From NCBI GenBank assembly GCA_026874595.1, contig CM049310.1:8122001-8186000 (forward strand): a stretch of 64,000 nt of DNA, in the 5' to 3' direction. This document shows positions 50,401 to 59,400 of the stretch, piece by piece. The first letter of the stretch is position 1. The number at the start of each line of letters is the position of its first letter. Position numbers and translations under genes: made by a program. This stretch comes from Sipunculus nudus. Its lineage: Eukaryota; Annelida; Sipuncula; Golfingiida; Sipunculidae. The notes beneath the pieces are model-generated. The model was not told where the DNA came from and ran no database searches. It worked only from the letters and a program-made list of their open reading frames with translations.

Positions 50401-53400
50401 TTCAACCTCTGTAATAAATTATATTTTACCTCCTTATTCAAGAGAGAAGTGTTACCCCAGGTTCGCACCAGGCATCAGTCTGCAAAAAACAGAAGGAGAC
50501 GACCAGTGAACTTGATCAAAGTTTAATCACTTAAAAAGATTTATGGGCCCACCCTGCGATTCCACTGAATTGTTGACTGATCGTCACACACTCCCCCACT
50601 TAGATAAATGTTGTCCCCGACATTGACAAAATACGATACAAAATACTACCCTCTGAAACCATTACAAAAATGGGCATGACTACATCATCACAGTTTAAAT
50701 TGACACTGTTTGTACCGTTTCTCGAGAGACATTTTCTCCTACATGGATAAAATACATCAATGGTTGGCCGGTCCACTGAAATTGCACTTGACAAGCTCAT
50801 TCTTATGTTGAAACAGGTTATCAAAAGATACTTTAAACAGTCCAAAATTAGCTTAAACATACTCATGTCTAACAACACAGACCTCTCTAAAGTTTGGGTA
50901 CCCCTCAATACTCCTCTATAAACTGCGATACAAATAATATTCAGCTAACAATTTTTCCATACCATCTGAATCTATTTCAATGATGAGTCACGTTTGTCTT
51001 CAGCAGGAAATAACATACCAAAATACAAATATTCAAGGGGTTCCCGTAGGAACACTTTGGGGTTGATACTGGAACAAAAATATCTTGATTTAGATGATAT
51101 TATTTAAAGTCCAACATTTCATCAATAGTTAAGAATTCCTACACAAACTGTGGGATGCTGACTAGGTACCATCCAGTCATTGCTGGGATGGCAGGTACCG
51201 CAAGAGGGCATGGTCCATGTAACAACTGAACACTAGGCCGATACTGGGTACATTGTCCAGGAATGTCATAAGTCAACCTGGCAGGTGCTCTACGTTCACG
51301 CTGAGGCCTAGCAGATACTGAAGGATGGTCATAATCAGTGGCGGAGTCATTTTGGTCTGGTTCCTCAAGGCCTTGAAGATCCTGTTCGCTAACACCATCA
51401 GCGGGTTGGACATCGGTCTCATTTGGGGCCCTTTTTTCGGTTTCATTGGCTAATTCGCCAGCAACCCCGGGCTGAGTGGATGCCTCGCCTGGGGCAAAGG
51501 CCTCTGCATCAGGATCAAGGTCTGAGGGGTGGAATAGCATTTGCCACTCATCTTCCAGGTCATCACCAGTTTCTGGAGCAGGTCCAGCTTGCCGTGTCGC
51601 TAATTTTGGTTTTGCCAAGGACTTCTGTGGTGACCCACTTGTAGAAGGCGCTGGAATTTCCAGAGGAAGCCCATCACATGGAAGAAGCAAGTTCCTGTGT
51701 ACAGTTCTTAATCCACCACTTCCATCTTCTGCTCGAATCTGATACACGGGAATATCACTAGACATACGCCGAATGACTATGTGTACTTTAGATTCCCAGT
51801 AAGATCTCAGCTTCCCTGTGCCCCCGAGAACACTCAAGTTGTGTATCAGTACCTGATCATTTGGCAGAAGGACACTGCTTCTCACTTTCTTGTCATATTG
51901 CCTCTTCCCTTTAGCTGATGATTTCTCAGCATGCTGCACAGCCAGATCATAAGCTTGATGCATCCCTGCTCTCCACTGGTCAATGTACTGTTGGTTTGTG
52001 CTACCTCGTTCCTTACCAGGAATGCCGAATATTATGTCTACTGCAAGTCTAGGGGCGCGACCAAAGAGTAAGAAATATGGTAAGTATCTGGTCGCTTCAT
52101 TCCGGGTACAGTTATATGCACGAGTCAGTTTATTCACATGAGTCTTCCAGTCACTCTTAAATGATGAGGGATGCGTCTTTAGCATTTGAATGATGGTGCA
52201 GTTAAACTGCTCTACTTTGCCGTTCCCCTGGGGATGGTAAGGTGTAGTTCGAGATGATGAAATTCCAGAGAGGCTTTGGAGTTGATGAAAAAGAGAATTA
52301 TCATATTCCTTGCCCTGATCGCTGTGGATCTTCTCGGGGAACCCGAAGCGTGGGATGAAATTGTTAAATAATTTCTCAGCAGCTGTCTTGCTGGACTTAT
52401 TCTTTGTAGGATATACCTGCGTAAATCTTGTGAAGTGGTCTACGACAACCAAGAGATATTCAAACCCTCCTTTACAGGTATCCAGGTGAAGAAAGTCAAT
52501 GGACACAAGTTCAGATGGATAACTGGTAACTATTGGTTTCATTGCAGCACGAGTTTGTAACGTTGGAGCCTTGTCTTTTATGCAAGGGCAGCTCTGCAGA
52601 ACATAGTGATCAATATCTCGGCTCATCCCTGGCCAGAAGAATCTCTCCCGTACCATATTAGTCACTCTATCTACTCCTAGGTGGCCCATATTGTTGTAAA
52701 GTTCTTTGATGACCATTGCATGATGCTCCTGTGGAAGCACAATCTGAGATCTCATTTTACCACCAGGAAGTGTACATTCCCTAACTAAAATGCTCTGCTG
52801 GTTCAGTTTCAGCTTAGGGAATTCCCTCATGAGTGGGTTCTTCTCAGCAGGTTTCTGCTTCCTGCTATTTACTGTGCCCTTGGCTCCACTCTCGACAAGG
52901 TTGAAAACAGGGCCTATAAATGGATCTTCCTCTTGAGCTTTTGAAATGTCGGCTGGTGATAGCACTGGAAGTGACGCATCTATACTGTCATCGCCAAGTT
53001 CCTGAGCAAGCGGAGCAGTCAGAATGGGTTCGTCAAGTTCACCAATTTCTGCCGCTTTGATGGCAGCTGTCAGGATATCTGGTGATATTGTCTCAACACT
53101 CTCTTTTATAATGTCATCTATATCTAGCGACACTCTGGACAGACCATCCGCATCACAGTTCCTTTACCAGGCCTATATTTGATTGTAAAGTCAAAATCGG
53201 CAAGTTCGGCCACCCATCGGTGTCTGGTACTGTCCAGTTTAGCTGTCGTGAGTACATAAGTGAGTGGGTTGTTGTCTGTGAAGACAACGAAACCTGGAGC
53301 ATAATAGAGGTAGTCCCGGAATCGATCTGTAATAGCCCATTTGAGGGCTAAAAATTCTAATTTACCAGAATGGGTGTGGTAGTTCTTTTCAGAGGACATC

Positions 53401-56400
53401 AGTGTTCTTGATCCAAACACTATGATGCCAAGTTTACCATTGTCTTGTGGTTGGTAAAAAACAGCCCCATGTCCACTCTGTGAAGCGTCAACATGAAGAA
53501 TGAATTGCTTACTAAAGTCTGGGTAAGCCATCACTTGGCCCAACAGAAGATCATCCACTAGCTCACTTAATATTGCAGCATGGCGACTAGTCCAACAGAC
53601 AGGTTGGGAAGACATCGCATGTGTCTTTTTCTTAGATTCCGTTTTGCCTTTTCGAAGAGATTTTGATGTCACTGGCTCTGTCTTCTTTAGTAAGTCGTAC
53701 AGGGTGCTTGCTCTTCAAGAGAAGTCCTTTAGGTATTTTCTATAATACCCAAGGAAACCTAATATCTGTCGCAGTTCTCCTACAGTGCTTGGGCACTTAT
53801 CTTTCAATTTACGAACTGGTTCCTTCTCAGCCGGGTCCATAGAGTACCCAGATTCTGTAACAATGTGTCCCAAGTATTTCACTTGACGTCTGAACATCTC
53901 ACATTTGGCTGGTTTTAACTTTATCCCAGCCTTCTGTAACCGGCGTAGTACAAGTCTGGTATGGTTGAGGTGATCGTCAAACGAATTGCCGAACACCAAC
54001 ACATCATCCAAGTATGGAATGCAAATTTTGTCTCTGTACTCCTCAAGCACATCATCCATGAAACCCTGGAATGCACCCGGGGACTCCTGTGAGTCCAAAT
54101 GGGATCCTCTGCCACTCATAGAGTCCCCATGGCGTGATGAAAGTGGTGTATTTCTGGCAGTTTTCCTTAACAAAACCTTGGTGATACGCTTTCCTTGATC
54201 ATCAAGGAAAACCATGACTTCCCAGCCAACCCATCAAGGGTGTCTTGAATCCGCGGTATGGGTTGTCTATTCTGAACTGTTTTGCGGTTTACTCGGCGGT
54301 AATCAATGCAAAGTCTTAAACTCCCGTCCCGTTTGCGGACACATACCATTGGACTCGAGTAAGGCGAATTGCCTTTCTTGATCCATCCCCATTCAATCAG
54401 GTCAATAAGACAGTCCTTTACCTCTTGATAGAGGGGGCGTGGTATGGAGACATAATTTTGCTGTACAGGTGTGTCATCTGTGAGGTTAATTTCCATCTCT
54501 AGGCCTGGCGCACATCCGATGTCTCCCTCATCTCAGGAAAATGCACAAGATTCTTCATAGAGAAGCTGAATGACCCCTACCTTCTGCGATTCTGTCAATG
54601 GACTCCTATTTAGATCGATTGGTGGGTGCCAATTATCGTCCACTTGAGGTTCAGATGGAGAATACGTATTCTGGACAATTGGGAGGATTGCCCGGACTTC
54701 CACTATTGAACCCAGCAAACTTTTGCTTCTTATTGACAGGTCACGACTTGAGGTGTTAGTGACCATGACATGGATGGGTACTCTGGCTCCTGGCTTGAGG
54801 TCCACTATCCCATCATGAACTACGATTCCCTCAGGCCAGCACTGTTCCATGTTTGGCTCAAACATAAGGGTGGTTGTTTCCTGCAGTTTAGAAGCAACAC
54901 GGCATTTTACACTCACAGTTGCCCCCTTTGGTACTTGTATAGCCTGTCTTCCTGTCTCAACGAAGCCAACCTCATTTCTTTGCTCGGCGGCATGAGTTTT
55001 ACAACGGCACTCAATGTTGACTCGGACTTTTTTGGCAGACCAGTACAATTCAGCTGGATTTTAGAAGTGATATCTCCCTGGCCCCTAGTGGCCTCACTAA
55101 GGTAATGTTTAATGACATTGGATCCCATGATGGGACAATCTCCTGGGATATCTGCAACCAAAAATGGGACTTTAAACTGGTGTTGACTCTTGTCACCTAA
55201 CAGGCAGAAATCAACAGGTGTCCAACCTGTAAATGGCACTGGCACACCATTTGCAGCCATAATGGTTAAGTTATCCTCACAAAGAATGTCCGTGAGGGGT
55301 TTTAAATTAATTTCTTTCAAGTTTTTTGCAGCCCATTTGACGGGCAGTAAACAAACTTGAGACCCAGTGTCCCAGAGCACCTCTGTTTTCAACCATCTAA
55401 GGAACACAGCATATGACATTTTGGGCCTATCAATTTTAACAGTTCTGTTCTGTTACCAGGTGATGCTGTCAAATTACTCACAGAAATTTCAGGCTTCTGC
55501 AATTTCTGAATAGCCAGACAAATAGGACGGTGTTGTAACCAGTGAGTCTCTTTACAGTCCTTAGAGCAGTAGGAAACTGCATGACACCCACTTCATGTTA
55601 GAACTTTAGTTTTTCCGGCACACTGTTGGCATTGTTGGGACATCTCACTTGTATGTTGGGTCGTCACTTGTCCCGGGGTGTGGACCCGCTGCTGTTTCCC
55701 TGTAAGTGTTGCTTACGCTTCGCCTTGCAACCGATCATGAACATCCACAGTAATAACAGTGTTCACATGTTGCACCACTTTGTGTTTTACGGCAATTTGG
55801 ACAACCTGTCTTTTTGGACCTAGGTCTCCTGACCCGAACCGGTGACCTATCCGACCAGGGAGAGCGTGAAGAACATCCTGCTGCCTCTGGCTGGCCCTCC
55901 TGAAGGAGAGCAGCCACATTGGCCTTTAATTTATTTTGCAACTCGGCAAACATCTCACTGAGCGAAGGTTCTTTAGAGTCCTCTACAGTCATACTTGCGT
56001 TGACCTGGTTGACTTTCCCACGTGTTCCCGAACAAGTTACGGAGTGTTTCTTTCTCTGCTCCTCTACAGCATTCACACACTTGTTGACTTTCTTTATAAG
56101 TTTGGCGTCAGAGGGTTCCCCCAGGAGTAATTCTTTTAGATCTTGTGCCACTGCCCCATCAAGGAGCCCCATCTGAATTGAATGAAGTATAGTCCGCCTT
56201 ACCAGCGTAGCGTCATAACACAAAGACCCGTCCACCTGGGAGGCCACCATTACTTGTTGCCCCAAATCAAGCATCCTCAGCACGAAATCAAGCGTTTCTT
56301 CCGAAGATTTTTGTTTCCCCTCACACAGGGCCTGGTACAATTCAGTGGGGGACCTTTCATTATAATATTCCAAAAGCAGTATCTTCAAGTCCTCCAGGCT

Positions 56401-59400
56401 AAGCCCAAGTCGGCACTTCCTCTCTAGGTAACCATGCAGTGGCTGAGATGGGTGTACAGCCCGTGCGACCGCATCAATAATCTCAGATTCTGTGTATCCT
56501 TTCGGGATCGCAGCCTCAATATGCCTTATTAGACTGGTATAGCTGCGTTAATCTGGCCGTTTATCACAAAGTCCCTCCGGAAAGACAATCTTTGTATTGG
56601 GACTGTAATGTCCTCTACATGGTGCTGTGATTTACAGAGTTTTTCTTGCTTCACTCTCATTTTGGACGATTTCTGATAAGAACTTTTCTGTCGCCCTCAG
56701 TAATTGAGTATGATCCTGATCCTCTGGTGTTGTCGGGATCGGGATAGGCATGTCTTGCAACAACTCAATCAATTGTTCAAGTGAAAGGTGATACAATTGC
56801 TGTTTTACTTTCAGCTCCATGGAGCTGATGTCCCCCTTGTCTTGCATCTCGATCTAGTAGACCGACACTGTTCTTGGAGTCGGTCTCACAATCCTGGCAC
56901 GCTAGCCAAAAAAATGTTACCCCAGGTTTTCACCAGGCATCAGTCTGCAAAAAACAGGAGGAGATGACCAGTGAACTTGATCAAAGTTTAATCGCTTAAA
57001 AACATGGCGGGCAGAACGAGCTTCCGTCAGTGATAACCAATCATGAAGCACCGCACTGGGGGTCACGTGTATCCACAATAACACGTGCCATAAGCTGTCA
57101 CCAATATATGTAAAAAGATTTATCGGCCCACCCTGCGATTCCACTGAATTGTTGACTGATCGTCACAGAAGCATTTATAAGAGACGCATTGTTTTTGTAT
57201 GTGTTAAAATAATAATGAAGTTGTTTAAAATTACAGAGACCAGTTGGCTTTTTCTGCCTTCTGGATGAGGAGAGTAAATTTCCCAAGGCAACAGATGTAA
57301 CATTCTTGGATAAAGTCAGCAAACAGTTCAACAAGAAGACCTACTTTCAGCGACCTCGGGGGAAGAATGACCTCTTCTCAATTGTACATTACGCAGGTTC
57401 AGTAAGTGTCCTCTGTGTCCATGTCCTCTGTAGTTTAGTAACTTATGATTATTAGGTACAATGATTGGTAAAAAAAACCCCAAAATACTGCTCAAACTTC
57501 AGTATTTTAAAAAAATTAACAGAACTGGTCAATAGGATATTCTTTTATGTACCTACATATGTTGTTTCATAGCAAAATTTGGATAATAGAGTTTATTTTT
57601 TTTGCGTTTGTTTAATAATATTTTTAAAAATGGCAAGAAATTAAATGATACATAGGCTCATTGTACTGATTTAGACTAAGTACACTCAATTTTATATAAA
57701 TATATAAAATATAATGTTATAGGTAATAGTTGTGACCATGACTTCTACACAGGGATGCTTCTCTTTTCAGGTTGTGTACCGTGTTGATAGTTTCCTTGAG
57801 AAGAACCGTGACACCCTGAGTTTTAATCTGTTAGAATGTATGCAGAACAGTGAGAGTCAGATAGTCAGTGACCTTTTCCTGGCTAAACTCACAGACACTG
57901 GTGCCTTGATGATCAAGTAAGTATACATTATATATATATTGGTCAAAATGGGTGAGGAAAAAATCTGTCGGAATTTGAAACTACATGAGGATGTATTAAA
58001 CTTTCAAAGTCTGTCTGAAACATAAGGTTAATTGAGATTTCCTCTTTTGGTCAGAAGTCTATGAATCAAAATTGATACACTTTGGAAACTGATAAAATAT
58101 CATTTGCAGACTGACTGAAAGTGAAGTCAGCATTCGAGCCAGTCACAAGTCTCTTGAAAATCCGGCCCACACTGGCTCCCTCAGCAATGACAGAGTTTGA
58201 CAGATTGAGTCGGTAAACATTTAGATATATAAGGCGAAAATAGATGATACTGATAGAGTTGAAGATCATAGTGAGAGTGGTGGAGAAAGCCAGTGAACCA
58301 GGAGAAAACCACCAACCTTGGACGGGCCACTACAACCCACTCTCATGGCAGCACCTGGGATCAAAACCCAGGTCACCAGTGGAGAAGGCCGAGCATTTTA
58401 CCGCTCAGCTGTCCAGGCCCCAAATCATATGCAGGGTGATAGAGAAATTTTGTGATATAGAAATTTGTCAGGCACTTTTTATGCATTAAGATTTAAATTC
58501 TTTTCATTCCAGTGTTTTTATTTGAAATAAATATTTCAAATATTCAGTGTAGCAATTGATAAACCCAGTCTTATGTGACATTTCTAAATTTTATTTTGAT
58601 AAACATTCCAGGAAGACAATTTTCACTATACCATGCAATGTTAACAATGTTAAAGAAGTCATCTAGGGGAAAACAATCTCAAAAATGTTCCTGTTGTGTT
58701 TAAGCCAAAGTTAATTTTATAATTGCAAGGCAGGGTTTCTTTGGTATTGAAGAATTAATTGTTTTGATCTATGCTTACCAGAATCAAATATGAGTCATTG
58801 TTTGGTCTCTTTCTTTTTCAGCCCAAATGCTCCCAAAAGAAGCAGAAAATCCATGTTGCTTTGTAAGCCTCCAGATTTTAGTAGTCTAAAGATGGCCAGC
58901 ATCTCAAAGAAGGCAGGCAAGCAGCTGAAGGCAAAGTAAGCATATAGAAAGACCTAATTTAAGTCAAATAACCAGCATGTGTCAAAGCTGTAAGTTGTGT
59001 CTAACCTGTGTTGAAGTAGGAAAAAAGAAAGCTGTTAAACCAACTTCTCATCCCTCAGGTACAATAAAATGATTAAAATGATTAGATTTGTCTTATTTAC
59101 AGAATCATATTTTTTGATAACATTACAACTGTGTACTCTCAGAGTCCTTCCTTTTACAGATTACTATAATTTGGACAGAGATGACACTAGGTAGAGAGCA
59201 TAGAGAAGAAAATTTCAGGATGTTTCTTAGTCATTAGAAAGGAGTGAGGACTGACAAAAGAAATGTTTGATGTAAATAATGTACATGGTCAAGTTATGTT
59301 TAATAGTTTAACACAGAAATAGTATGTACCTGTATAACATTGCAGCAGTCACTTATGATAAGTTAAGTATAATGAAAGTAGGATGCAAGGCATAATTGGC

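Larger units (their letters stand above)
50450..57167 (-). mobile_element. Decayed Ty3/gypsy LTR retrotransposon (6,718 bp)
   Basis: LTR ends TGTTACC..CGTCACA, flanked by a 4-bp duplication GAAG (50446-50449, 57168-57171). Gag, protease, RT, RNase H and integrase are all present on the - strand in gypsy order, but the frame is broken at several points. LTRs differ at about six of 139 shared positions and one has lost 114 bp, so the insertion is clearly older than the element at 23360. Its Pol is a different lineage from that element by eye. Confidence 0.93.
49857..57236 (+). other. Myosin intron 11 (7,380 bp) hosting the second LTR element
   Basis: GTAAGT..TTACAG. 49857-50445 is AT-rich non-coding sequence; the LTR element with its duplications fills 50446-57171; the acceptor follows 65 bp later. 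Confidence 0.85.

Noticed and set aside
50446-57171. A nested host gene on the - strand in intron 11
   Set aside because: Protease, RT, RNase H and integrase motifs between LTRs show it is a retrotransposon; the long integrase frame is part of it.
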